64,000 nucleotides of DNA from Paenibacillus odorifer (GTDB lineage: Bacteria > Bacillota > Bacilli > Paenibacillales > Paenibacillaceae): NCBI RefSeq assembly GCF_000758725.1, contig NZ_CP009428.1, forward strand, positions 5,890,001-5,954,000, in the 5' to 3' direction. This document shows, piece by piece, positions 54,433 through 62,805 of the stretch. Under the pieces are notes generated by a model, which saw nothing but the letters and a program-made list of their open reading frames with translations, searched no databases and was not told the DNA's origin. Each line of letters opens with the position of its first letter. The stretch's first letter is position 1. Both the position numbers and the translations under genes were made by a program.

Positions 54433-55671
54433 CTACCCTTCTACCGAACTCCCAGTGGGAAGCAGATCAGCGCATACGCGTTCGAGGTATGGTTTTGCTC
54501 CCAGAAAATCGCGGAATGCGGTGTATTCGCGCCATTTGACGGAGTTGTCCCCGGTTGAACTCTTAACGGCACGAATCAAAATGTTCTTCGGCGTATTCTC
54601 CAGATCGATGAATTCCAGCAGCTGGCTGCTATAGCCCATCATGTCGAGCAATTTGGCGCGAATGGCATCTGTAGCCAAGGCAGAAAAACGCTCTTTCAGT
54701 ATGCCATGCGAAAGCATAGGGCTCATTACTTCATTTTCGATTTGTGCGAATAATTCATGCTGGCAGCAAGGCACAGATAAAATTACAGACGCTCCCCAAC
54801 GTACTGCTTTTTCAAGGGCAGCATCGGTAGCTGTGTCGCAAGCATGAAGTGTGATCACCATGTCTACTTGCTCCAGCTCATTGTACTCAGCAATGTCACC
54901 CACGAAGAACTTCAAGTGATCATAACCGATTTTGGCAGCAAGTTCGTTACAATGCTCAATCACATCTGCTTTTAAATCTAATCCAATGATATTAAGCTCC
55001 CGCTTCTTGCGAACGGTCAGATAGTGATACAGTGCAAAGGTCAAATATGATTTTCCACAACCAAAATCCACAATCGTCAAGGGTCGGCCGGTTGGCAGAT
55101 CGGCAAGCACGTCCTCTACCATCTCCAGAAAACGATTGATCTGCCGAAATTTATCATATCTTTTGGCCAGCACTTTGCCTTCTTTGTTCATGATGCCAAG
55201 CTCCACCAGAAATGGCACAGGCTCTCCATCCTCCAGCACATAACGTTTGCGGCGGTTGTGAGCTAGATCCGGCTCTTCTTTTTTACTTGGAGACTTAGTT
55301 AGGATTGATACTTTGAATTTTTTGCTAATAAGCACCTGATAATCGGCTTCTACTGTACACAACAAGCCTTGCCGATATGTTTCTCTAAATAAAAGAGATA
55401 TCTCTTCCGCCGCCAATTCTGCGGGTACGTTGCGATGTTCTACCTTTGTACCAATATAGGACGCAAACTGATAATGCAGCTTACCCTTTAGTTCAACAGG
55501 TTTAACCTGCACCTTGGTACAATTTTCGCCTTTATAACGCACTTGACTTAGGGTAGCTGTAATCAAAGTACGGTCGTTAATTAGTTGTTCAATTAGAGCT
55601 GTTAAAGATTCCACAACGCACATCTCACTTTCGGGATTAAAAATGGAGAATCTATGTCTCCTAACCATCAT
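54433..55671 (-). CDS. SAM-dependent methyltransferase (class I)
   Basis: A 412-residue protein. The N-terminal ~180 residues are a separate domain (VRYKGENCTKVQVKPVELKG, RKRYVLEDGEPVPFLVELG); the C-terminal half is a Rossmann methyltransferase with motif I IVDFGCGKSYLTFALYHYL (about 200-218), LDLKADVIEHC and LHACDTATDAAL, then SVPCCQHEL. This pattern is like the Methyltransf_32 group with proposed RNA targets; substrate unknown. Start is unclear: two ATGs at 55671/55668 lack a good site, and MCVVESL (about 55623) is another option. Downstream lies the repeat array. Confidence 0.85.
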   Translation of the reverse strand: MMVRRHRFSIFNPESEMCVVESLTALIEQLINDRTLITATLSQVRYKGENCTKVQVKPVELKGKLHYQFASYIGTKVEHRNVPAELAAEEISLLFRETYRQGLLCTVEADYQVLISKKFKVSILTKSPSKKEEPDLAHNRRKRYVLEDGEPVPFLVELGIMNKEGKVLAKRYDKFRQINRFLEMVEDVLADLPTGRPLTIVDFGCGKSYLTFALYHYLTVRKKRELNIIGLDLKADVIEHCNELAAKIGYDHLKFFVGDIAEYNELEQVDMVITLHACDTATDAALEKAVRWGASVILSVPCCQHELFAQIENEVMSPMLSHGILKERFSALATDAIRAKLLDMMGYSSQLLEFIDLENTPKNILIRAVKSSTGDNSVKWREYTAFRDFLGAKPYLERVCADLLPTGSSVEG

Positions 55672-55711
55672 CGTTCATTATATCACGTGTTAACAAGGGG
55701 CGTTCCTTGTT

Positions 55712-56530
55712 CTAGCAGGGCTTAACATGCAGCTCTCCACTAACTATAGTTAATGCTCGCCCAGACATCTTAATCTGGTCTTTACTTACCTCTAACTGAA
55801 GCAAACCTCCACGTTTCGAAGCTTGATAAGCGGTCAACTGCGTACGATTGAGTCTATCCGCCCAAAAAGGTGCCAGTGCAGTATGCGCTGAGCCTGTTAC
55901 CGGATCCTCATTCACTCCTACCTTCGGCGCAAAAAAACGTGATACACAATCAATACCTTCGATAGAGCTTTCTGCGGTAACCGCGAAGCCTCTCCCTTCA
56001 AGCCCGGATAAAGCTCCGAAGTCAGGGCTGAGTTCGCGAACCCGTGCTTCCTGATCCAGTCGTACAAGCACATTGTCAGCATATCGCATAGTTTCCACCA
56101 CATTCGCTTCTGCAATACCAAGCGCTGCTGCGAGACCTGAAATTACAGGAGAGGGTTGAAGCTGATAAGGCGGGAAGTACAGTGAGATCAAATCTCCTGA
56201 ACGAGAAGCTCTGAGCAACCCACTGCGTGTATAGAACCTTGCTTCCATATCAGGAGCTAGCAGTCCCCTCTCCCATAATACATGTGCACTTGCTAGAGTC
56301 CCATGACCACATAGCTTGACCTCAACTTTAGGTGTAAACCAGCGCAGGCGATATCCATCTTCCTCTGGCCAGAGAAAAGCTGTCTCTGACAAGTTCATTT
56401 CCGCTGCTGTCTTCTGCATATAACCTTCATCGACGGGATGCTCCAGTAAACATACCGCCGCAGGGTTGCCTGAATAAGCCTGTTCTGCAAAAGCATCGAT
56501 AATATATAAAGGGATATTCATCGTATTCAT
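55712..56530 (-). CDS. PhzF family isomerase/epimerase-like protein
   Basis: A 272-residue protein with the family's two-fold hotdog-like build. Visible motifs are IDAFAEQAYSGNPAAVCLLE, the catalytic Glu in AEMNLSETAFLWP, GHGTLASAHVLW and NEDPVTGSAHTALAPFW. PhzF proteins catalyse isomerisation in phenazine synthesis, but most homologues have unknown metabolic roles. I use ATG 56530, which overlaps the stop of the upstream gene (TGATG) with AGGAA before it; the longer frame would overlap that gene. Confidence 0.9.
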   Translation of the reverse strand: MNTMNIPLYIIDAFAEQAYSGNPAAVCLLEHPVDEGYMQKTAAEMNLSETAFLWPEEDGYRLRWFTPKVEVKLCGHGTLASAHVLWERGLLAPDMEARFYTRSGLLRASRSGDLISLYFPPYQLQPSPVISGLAAALGIAEANVVETMRYADNVLVRLDQEARVRELSPDFGALSGLEGRGFAVTAESSIEGIDCVSRFFAPKVGVNEDPVTGSAHTALAPFWADRLNRTQLTAYQASKRGGLLQLEVSKDQIKMSGRALTIVSGELHVKPC

Positions 56531-57201
56531 CAGGTTCCTGATTCCTTTCGTATCGCTGTTATCCTGCCCCACTCTTTTAACCCCTGCTCTACTTCCTCCA
56601 GAGGAAGAGTACCTTGTTCCAATTCTGCAGATGACTTGAGCAGCAGTCGATTGTATAGCTTATCCCCTTCTATTACAACATTTTCTCCCTGCTCCCACAG
56701 CCGGTAGAGGCTGTCCTCCGCTTTACTATATCGCCCTACCGACTCCATATACTCCATCAGTAGCCGCTCCGTTTTAGCCGGGAGCCGATAGGCCTGCACA
56801 TCCTGCAAGAGTTCATCCATTTCCTGAGTCATATGCAGCAGCTCCCGGTCTGCACCGTGAAGATCCGCGTACAAATATAAATGTAAGGCTCTCATACTTC
56901 TAAATAATGCTGCATCCTTATCGCCATTTGCGGCATAAATACTGCCTTCTTCCTTCAGCAGTTTGGCCAGACCTTGAAGCTTATCGGACTCAACCACACC
57001 GCCAAAACGAAACATATCTATGATATCTTCTACAGATAGTGAATTTAAAAGACGTGAATTCAGCGGAAAATGCCGGTTCAACAGCTCATCGATTTCCCAT
57101 AAAGCTTCTGTCGTCTTCCGTTCCTGCTTTAGAGTAAGTACCTTGGCAACCATCGCCGTCATATCTTCGATCATCCGGACAATATAGTCTCTTCGAAACA
57201 T
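56530..57201 (-). CDS. DUF6483-like helical protein
   Basis: A 223-residue helical cytosolic protein starting MFRRDYIVRMIEDMTAMVAK, the N-terminus I associate with the DUF6483 family (from memory). The remainder looks like TPR-type helical pairs (KDAALFRSMRALHLYLYADL, YSKAEDSLYRLWEQGENV). Function unknown. ATG 57201 is set by GGAGG 6 bases before. Translationally coupled to the PhzF-like gene. Confidence 0.75.
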   Translation of the reverse strand: MFRRDYIVRMIEDMTAMVAKVLTLKQERKTTEALWEIDELLNRHFPLNSRLLNSLSVEDIIDMFRFGGVVESDKLQGLAKLLKEEGSIYAANGDKDAALFRSMRALHLYLYADLHGADRELLHMTQEMDELLQDVQAYRLPAKTERLLMEYMESVGRYSKAEDSLYRLWEQGENVVIEGDKLYNRLLLKSSAELEQGTLPLEEVEQGLKEWGRITAIRKESGT

Positions 57202-57343
57202 GCACATCCTCCTTTTCCGTACTGTGGTAGCAAAAACTGCAGGACTCATACCACTTAAATTATTCTATTGATTTATCTTAAACCATTGCCGAATTCTATG
57301 CCAGTTAAGGAGAATACCAGATAATTAGATAGCCCTAAAAGAA

Positions 57344-57383
57344 AGAGGCAGCACACGCCAGAATGGCGCCGTGCTGCCTCTTT
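57344..57383 (-). terminator. Terminator after the alpha/beta hydrolase gene
   Basis: Strong stem AAGAGGCAGCAC-GCC/GGC-GTGCTGCCTCTT with a small loop; T-rich on both sides. Confidence 0.9.
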
Positions 57384-57395
57384 GTAGAAGATTTT

Positions 57396-58202
57396 TTATA
57401 CGCGGCTATTATCTAAAACGGAAGCCTGGACAAAATCCTTAATGATCTCGGCTAACCGTTCAGGAGCTTCAAAAAGACTCATGTGGCCTGCACCCGATAT
57501 CGTTGCTTGCGTTACATTTGGCTTATCCGCAGTAAAGGTTCGTTCAGCAGGAATCAATCCATCCTGCTCGCCAGCAACAAGCAATACCGGCAACGTAGTG
57601 GCCGTAATTACATCCCGTCGATCTGGACGCTCACGCATCGCCAGTGCAGCTCCTGCCGCTCCTTGTGGAGGCGTTTTGTAGCCGATTTCTTTAGCGCGCT
57701 CCAGCAGCTGTGGGGATGCAGAAGGGGTTGCTTCAGCAAACAAGCCTGGTACGAAGCTGTCTACGAAAGGAGTAATCCCTTCATTTTGAATCGCGCTGAC
57801 ACTCTTCAGTCGTTTTTCCTTAGCTTCTTCACTATCTGGATAAGCAGTAGAATGAATTAATCCAAAGCCTTTCAATCGAGAAGCATAACGCTGAGCAAAC
57901 GATAGCGTAATATATCCGCCAAGCGAATGACCAAGCATGATGCATTCAGCAATCTCCAGCGAATCTAACAGACCCAGAACATCATCTGCCATTTGTTCAA
58001 TACTATAAGGTCCTAGTGGAGCTTCCGAAGCTCCGTGACCACGTAAATCGGGAGCAATCACTCGGTAGCCGCTGCTTAAGACAGGAATGACTTGTTCCCA
58101 ATATTCAGCGCTTCCACAAAAGCCATGCAGCAATACAATAACTTCGCCTTTCCCCTGATCACTGTAGCATATATTGCTTCCGTCACAACGAACTCTTTCC
58201 AT
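57396..58202 (-). CDS. Alpha/beta-fold hydrolase
   Basis: A 268-residue serine hydrolase. The oxyanion region is LLHGFCGSAEYW (about 24-35), nucleophile elbow GHSLGGYITL (about 93-102), acid LLVAGEQDGLIP (about 210) and catalytic His in GAGHMSLFEAP (about 240). DLRGHGASEAP is also typical. Substrate unknown; esterase, lipase or similar. AGAGGGAAG precedes the ATG. Monocistronic with its own terminator. Confidence 0.92.
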   Translation of the reverse strand: MERVRCDGSNICYSDQGKGEVIVLLHGFCGSAEYWEQVIPVLSSGYRVIAPDLRGHGASEAPLGPYSIEQMADDVLGLLDSLEIAECIMLGHSLGGYITLSFAQRYASRLKGFGLIHSTAYPDSEEAKEKRLKSVSAIQNEGITPFVDSFVPGLFAEATPSASPQLLERAKEIGYKTPPQGAAGAALAMRERPDRRDVITATTLPVLLVAGEQDGLIPAERTFTADKPNVTQATISGAGHMSLFEAPERLAEIIKDFVQASVLDNSRV

Positions 58203-58310
58203 GGCTGCTTCCCTCTTTCTAGAATACTAAGATAATGTGTCTAATATCTATTATTAAGCAAAACAGCCCGCCTTGAAACGGACAGCTTATTTTTAAGTGC
58301 CCAATGGGTA

Positions 58311-58835
58311 CTACTGGAGTCCGAATCCTTTTGCTGCCGCTATAGCGATATGTTCTGCCATAACCATCACTCTATGCAGTGGAGTAGTCTGCAGCGTCCG
58401 ATAAGGTTTCGGGCCATTCATATCTACAACGGCCGCCAAACTATAGTGACCTACGGCTGGAAGATTTGCCCCCACCGATTGTGCAGGCAGCAGTGGCTCA
58501 CTCGAAACGAAGTAATATCCAAGCGCGATCGGAGGGCCCAGACAAGCATCTACCGCAACTACAATATGCCCGGAGGGAATCTCAGCCACTCTGGCCACCA
58601 AATTATCTGCATCGCAAGGAGAAGGCAACGTACCGATTACATGTCGGAAGCCATGTTCCACAAGTTTGCTGCCCGTCAACGGACCGAGTGCATCTCCTGT
58701 AGATCGATCTGTTCCGATACAAAGAAACGTGACTTCCTCGGCGGGATGCAGAGCAGCTATTTCCATGAAAAAGGACACCAGTCCAGCATCGTCCATTTTA
58801 ATGCGTTTTCCGCTTCCCTGTTCTCTGATTGCCAA
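58311..58835 (-). CDS. yyaC: YyaC-like sporulation protease-fold protein
   Basis: A 174-residue protein of the DUF1256/YyaC family, related in fold to hydrogenase-maturation and GPR spore proteases. Family motifs are FLCIGTDRSTGDALGPLTG (about 37-55), VVAVDACLG and SVGANLPAVGHYSLAAVVDM. In Bacillus yyaC is a sporulation-associated gene. Start is TTG 58835 with GGGAG 8 bases before; no ATG in frame fits. It marks the host as a spore former. Confidence 0.9.
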   Translation of the reverse strand: MAIREQGSGKRIKMDDAGLVSFFMEIAALHPAEEVTFLCIGTDRSTGDALGPLTGSKLVEHGFRHVIGTLPSPCDADNLVARVAEIPSGHIVVAVDACLGPPIALGYYFVSSEPLLPAQSVGANLPAVGHYSLAAVVDMNGPKPYRTLQTTPLHRVMVMAEHIAIAAAKGFGLQ

Positions 58836-58979
58836 TACATTTGCTCCCTTCGATGATATTTTTTGATCTCATGCCTTTAATTTAACATGATTTCAGTGAA
58901 CCCGACAAAAAAATGGTGGTCAAGCTGCCAAACATGGTAAAATACATGAATCAGTATACAGAGAGGATGTTTTAACCTA

Positions 58980-59204
58980 ATGGATTTAACAAAGCCTAGT
59001 CAGGAAAATGTTGAGTATATGATCGAGGCTATCAAAAACAAATTAAAAATGGCCAGTGCTGCGGCGATGCAAGCCTCCGCTTTTTCAGTAGATCATTATG
59101 AAGATATCTATGATGTATATGAGGTAGCCATGGGCAGCGACAGACTGAGTATTTCTCAGGTGGAAGCACTCGTCTCCGAACTCGGCCGTCTACGTCATAA
59201 ATAA
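58980..59204 (+). CDS. UPF0435 (DUF1128) family small protein
   Basis: A 74-residue, mostly helical acidic protein beginning MDLTKPSQENVEYMIEAIKN and ending SISQVEALVSELGRLRHK, matching the YfkK-like UPF0435 family. Function unknown. GAGAGGA lies about 12 bases before the ATG. It diverges from yyaC and ends at the hairpin shared with the asparaginase gene. Confidence 0.88.
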   Translation: MDLTKPSQENVEYMIEAIKNKLKMASAAAMQASAFSVDHYEDIYDVYEVAMGSDRLSISQVEALVSELGRLRHK

Positions 59205-59269
59205 TAGTTCTCCCTATACAAGAAGAAACGATGTTGCCGTCCTTTAAAGATGACCACCGCTTCTCGTAG

Positions 59270-59326
59270 AAAAAAGCCCTTCGCTGCGTATCCAGAAGAT
59301 GGATTGTAGTCGAAGGGCTCTTTTTA
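59270..59326. terminator. Bidirectional terminator between the UPF0435 and asparaginase genes
   Basis: Stem AGCCCTTCG/CGAAGGGCT with an inner CCA/TGG pair; A run before and T run after. Confidence 0.9.
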
Positions 59327-59333
59327 TATGATC

Positions 59334-60338
59334 CTACTTTATGAAATTAAGCTTGAACTCGGTATCCGCATGGCCTACTCGTGTACCCCCGTCATTGTAA
59401 ATCACGCCTGAAAATGCATTGCGCAGCTTTTCCAAGGTATTTTTCTGACTATAACCAATTTGGTTTAAAATTCCCTGTACAATAAGTCCCCACTCTTCTT
59501 CCGACCCATCCAGAATCTTGAAGGCAATCCCCAGTCGCTCACGGCGTAAACCGAAGCAATACACACCCTTAAATCCACCTTTAGCAATAATATTATCATC
59601 TTCCAAAAGAATAGAATCAAGGCGACCAGATCCAGAAACCATCTCTGGATAAGCATTCATTGCCGTTGTAATAGTAGTAACCGCTTTGCGAGTAGCTCCA
59701 TCTGCAATCAAATCCGGATTGGCTAATTTCAAATAGGCTGTCGCCAAGGCGGTCAGAGGCAGAGCAAACACCGGCAGCCCGCATCCGTCCGTACCTAAAC
59801 CGATACTGTCTGGGGCCACACCAGCCATATAAGCAATGGTGTCAATAATCTCACGCTGCACCGTTTGCTCCGGCTGTGAGTATTCTTCAAGCGGCAAACC
59901 TTTGAGCTTACTGTAAGATAAGATACCCATGTGCTTGCCCGCACAGTTATGATAGAACTTTCTTTTGCCCGCACCACGAATGGCGTTCTCCCTGCTGGAA
60001 TAATCCAGCGGGTAACTCGTTGCACAGATCATTTGTTGCTCATCGATGCCAATCTTGGAGGATATGCTCTCTAGCGCAGCTACATGGTAGCTCTCTCCCC
60101 GATGAGAGGCGGTCATCAGGGCAACCTCTGCGGGAGTAAAGCCGTAATGCTCCACGATCCCCCCACGTACGCCTGGAATAGCCTGAAGGGGTTTAGCAGC
60201 TGAACGGGTGAACGATACAAATTCCGGATCACCTGCATACCCCATTAAATTTCCATTCTCTCCTACGATGGCAATATGCCCACTATGGACACATTCCAGC
60301 AAATCCGCCCGATACTCTCGTACTAATACGGTTTCCAA
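59334..60338 (-). CDS. Asparaginase of the thermolabile (Rhizobium etli AnsA/type III) family
   Basis: A 334-residue Asparaginase_II-family enzyme, converting L-asparagine to aspartate and ammonia. Its features are the SxxK pair in FTRSAAKPLQAIP (about 43-55), HNCAGKHMG with Cys and Lys, and GTDGCGLPVFALP with the second Cys, equivalent to the active-site and zinc residues of the family. I use TTG 60338 because GAGGAG lies 7 bases before it and the family starts near VREYRADLLECVHSG; the GTG frame further up adds 13 residues. Confidence 0.9.
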   Translation of the reverse strand: METVLVREYRADLLECVHSGHIAIVGENGNLMGYAGDPEFVSFTRSAAKPLQAIPGVRGGIVEHYGFTPAEVALMTASHRGESYHVAALESISSKIGIDEQQMICATSYPLDYSSRENAIRGAGKRKFYHNCAGKHMGILSYSKLKGLPLEEYSQPEQTVQREIIDTIAYMAGVAPDSIGLGTDGCGLPVFALPLTALATAYLKLANPDLIADGATRKAVTTITTAMNAYPEMVSGSGRLDSILLEDDNIIAKGGFKGVYCFGLRRERLGIAFKILDGSEEEWGLIVQGILNQIGYSQKNTLEKLRNAFSGVIYNDGGTRVGHADTEFKLNFIK

Positions 60339-60418
60339 GATATCTCTCCTCTTTTCTCTAGATGCTCTATAACTCACAAGGACTTATTAGTATTCACATT
60401 TAATAAATGCTAGAAAAT

Positions 60419-60443
60419 AACCCCGTGCTCCGGGGATTTTTGA
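60419..60443. terminator. Short GC hairpin upstream of the asparaginase gene
   Basis: CCCCG/CGGGG with five-base loop, flanked by T/A runs on both strands. Probably a second stop for transcription coming from the mdx operon. Confidence 0.55.
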
Positions 60444-60553
60444 GTACTCCACAAACTCCCTTAAGTGTTGGTTCCATGAGGAATTCTACTCCTATTTTCA
60501 TTATTCTTCAATCCTGTTCCCACCAAGAAGATTTTAGAAACCGGATAAAATAT

Positions 60554-60606
60554 AAAAAACCGCCTCCTTCTCAGAAGCTTAATCTCTGAGTAGAAAGCGG
60601 TTTTTA
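60554..60606 (-). terminator. Terminator after the mdxEFG operon
   Basis: Outer stem AAAAACCGC/GCGGTTTTT with an inner CTCAGA/TCTGAG hairpin. Confidence 0.85.
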
Positions 60607-60646
60607 TCGAATTCAGCGTAGCTTCACAAGGGTAGCGCAGTTCGCC

Positions 60647-61483
60647 TTATCCTTTGCTTGCACCTGCGGTCAGGCCATCCACCAAGAAACGCTGTAGGAA
60701 AATGAACAGCAGCGTGACTGGGAGAGCGACCAATACCGCTCCGGCAGCGAACAACGTAAACTCGGTTGAGTTGCTCTGGTTCACCATCCGGTAAAGCCCA
60801 ACGGCGAGCGTTCTTGTATCCTCCGTGCGCAATACAAGGTCGGCGAATATAAAATCCACAAAGCAGCCGTTGAAAATCATAAGGCTGGCATAGGTGAGCA
60901 TCGGCTTAGATAACGGGATCATGATAGAAAGGAATACTTTCATATGGCTCGCCCCATCCATTCGCGCAGCATCTTCCAAGCTTTTAGGAATCGTATCAAA
61001 AAAACCTTTAGCCACAAAAACATTCGTGATAATAGCGCCGCTGCTGTATACGAGCACAAGTGCCCAATGAGAATTCAGTAGCCCAAGTGTGTTCAGCAGC
61101 ACGTAAACTGCAATCATAGCCATAAATCCCGGAAACATCTGCAGAACTAGGAGCGCGGTTAGTGTAGTTTTTCTGCCCGTAAATCGATAACGAGAAATGG
61201 CGTACGAAGTCAGCAGCAGCAAAAAGGTGCCGAGCAGCGTAGACAACGCCGCAATCTTTAGCGTATTCATGAACCATAACAAATATTTAGTTTGCTCAAA
61301 CAGTTCCTTGTAATGAACAAAGGTAAAATTCTTAGGAATCAATGAGTCACTGAACAAACTGTTTCCTGTTTTGAACGAAGACATAATAATCCAGAAGGCT
61401 GGGAAAAGACTAATAAAACTGAGCACAATCAGCAATAAATGGCTTCCAAACGTTTTTAACGCTTCCGTCAGTCTTAGCTTCAT
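60647..61483 (-). CDS. mdxG: Maltodextrin ABC transporter permease MdxG/MalG-like
   Basis: A 278-residue permease with six helices and the EAA loop EDAARMDGASHMKVFLSIMIPLS region (split here: EDAARMDGASHMKVFLSIM). It matches MalG-type sugar permeases in length and in the C-terminal FLQRFLVDGLTAGASKG, which binds the ATPase. It overlaps mdxF by 4 bases. It forms the channel with MdxF; the ATPase gene is not in the window and may be shared (MsmX type). Confidence 0.9.
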   Translation of the reverse strand: MKLRLTEALKTFGSHLLLIVLSFISLFPAFWIIMSSFKTGNSLFSDSLIPKNFTFVHYKELFEQTKYLLWFMNTLKIAALSTLLGTFLLLLTSYAISRYRFTGRKTTLTALLVLQMFPGFMAMIAVYVLLNTLGLLNSHWALVLVYSSGAIITNVFVAKGFFDTIPKSLEDAARMDGASHMKVFLSIMIPLSKPMLTYASLMIFNGCFVDFIFADLVLRTEDTRTLAVGLYRMVNQSNSTEFTLFAAGAVLVALPVTLLFIFLQRFLVDGLTAGASKG

Positions 61484-62787
61484 GCAATCATATCCTCCTC
61501 TTTAAAGGATCGCGTCCGCCGGTAGCTCCAGATGGAGAATGTCGCGACCATCAGGAAGATGACAATCCCGATGACAGAAGCAAAGCTATACTGCGACTGG
61601 TTCAGCGCCAGTTTATAAAGCCAAGTCACCAGCAAGTCAGTGTGGCCCGCGTACTGGTAGTTGGGATTAACCGGTTCTCCGTTAGTCATTAGATAAATGA
61701 CATTAAAGCTGTTAATGTTGCCGGCAAACTGCATAATCAGGATAGGTGCGGTTGCGAACAATACCATGGGCAGCGTAATCATGCGGAATTTATAAAATGA
61801 CCCAGCACCGTCTACTTCTGCCGCTTCATACATATCCTTCGGAATTGTTGTCAGCACCCCGAAGGCCAGAATCATGGTCACCGGAATACCGATCCACATA
61901 TTAGCCAGAATTACAGTGACCTTAGCCCAGAAAGGATTGGTTAGCCAGGCCACCCCCTCCAATCCCAAGGCTCTTAAATAACTATTGATCGGTCCAAATT
62001 GATTATTGAACATATTGCGCATGACGAGCAGAGAAATCATATTGGGAATAGCGAACGGAACGATCAGAAGTGTGCGCCAAAGCTTTTTGCAGCGGACACG
62101 GGGCTGGTGAATAAGTACTGCAATGAGCACACCTCCAATGTAAGTCGTCGCAGTAGCAATAACCGCCCAGATCAAGGTCCAAGTCAGCACTCCACCGAAG
62201 GTGGAACTCCAGACATCCAGACTAAGCATTTTATTAAAATTACCGAAACCCACCCAGTCTACCAGATGTGCTGGCGGTAAAATCGGGTCGGCATAGTTCG
62301 TAAACGCCAGTAGCACCGAAAAAACAAGTGGTAATATCGTCAGAAAAACCACGGCCACAAAGGGAATCGCGAGGACAAGATAGGCAAAATTCCTCCGCCC
62401 CATAGCTCTGAGCGATTCAGCGAATGAATGAATGGGCTCTTTCCGGTCCCGTGCAGCTCCAACTAGGAATGCATCTCTGATGTTCAATAAATGAAAAGCT
62501 GTATAAAAGAGCAGCGCCAGCAATGCCATTAGACCATTGATCATCATAAAAATGGAGTGGTCGCCTTCCACCATCCGGGTTAATTTGCCTACCTTGACCA
62601 TACGGCTTGGAAATTCCCCAAGCGTAATTAAGCCATGCAAATGTCCCATCAGATCATTAGCAATATAGTAAATTCCAGCAGACCCCACCAGCAGGAATAC
62701 CAATCCTTTCAGCCACTGCCGGTTGTAGAACTGGCCCAGTCCCGGAATAATAGCCGAGAGTAGCGCTGTGCCTGTTTTTTTCCTCAT
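61480..62787 (-). CDS. mdxF: Maltodextrin ABC transporter permease MdxF/MalF-like
   Basis: A 435-residue permease with eight hydrophobic helices and an extended N-terminal part (SAIIPGLGQFYNRQWLKG) as in MdxF. The EAA loop is YEAAEVDGAGSFYKFRMITL (about 318-337). AGGTG precedes the ATG. It follows the binding-protein gene by 18 bases and pairs with MdxG. Confidence 0.9.
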   Translation of the reverse strand: MRKKTGTALLSAIIPGLGQFYNRQWLKGLVFLLVGSAGIYYIANDLMGHLHGLITLGEFPSRMVKVGKLTRMVEGDHSIFMMINGLMALLALLFYTAFHLLNIRDAFLVGAARDRKEPIHSFAESLRAMGRRNFAYLVLAIPFVAVVFLTILPLVFSVLLAFTNYADPILPPAHLVDWVGFGNFNKMLSLDVWSSTFGGVLTWTLIWAVIATATTYIGGVLIAVLIHQPRVRCKKLWRTLLIVPFAIPNMISLLVMRNMFNNQFGPINSYLRALGLEGVAWLTNPFWAKVTVILANMWIGIPVTMILAFGVLTTIPKDMYEAAEVDGAGSFYKFRMITLPMVLFATAPILIMQFAGNINSFNVIYLMTNGEPVNPNYQYAGHTDLLVTWLYKLALNQSQYSFASVIGIVIFLMVATFSIWSYRRTRSFKEEDMIA

Positions 62788-62805
62788 GGTTAAATCACCT
62801 GCCCT

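Noticed and set aside
58350..58856. 168-codon plus-strand frame opposite yyaC
   Set aside because: It mirrors a conserved gene on the other strand and has no ribosome-binding site or family resemblance.
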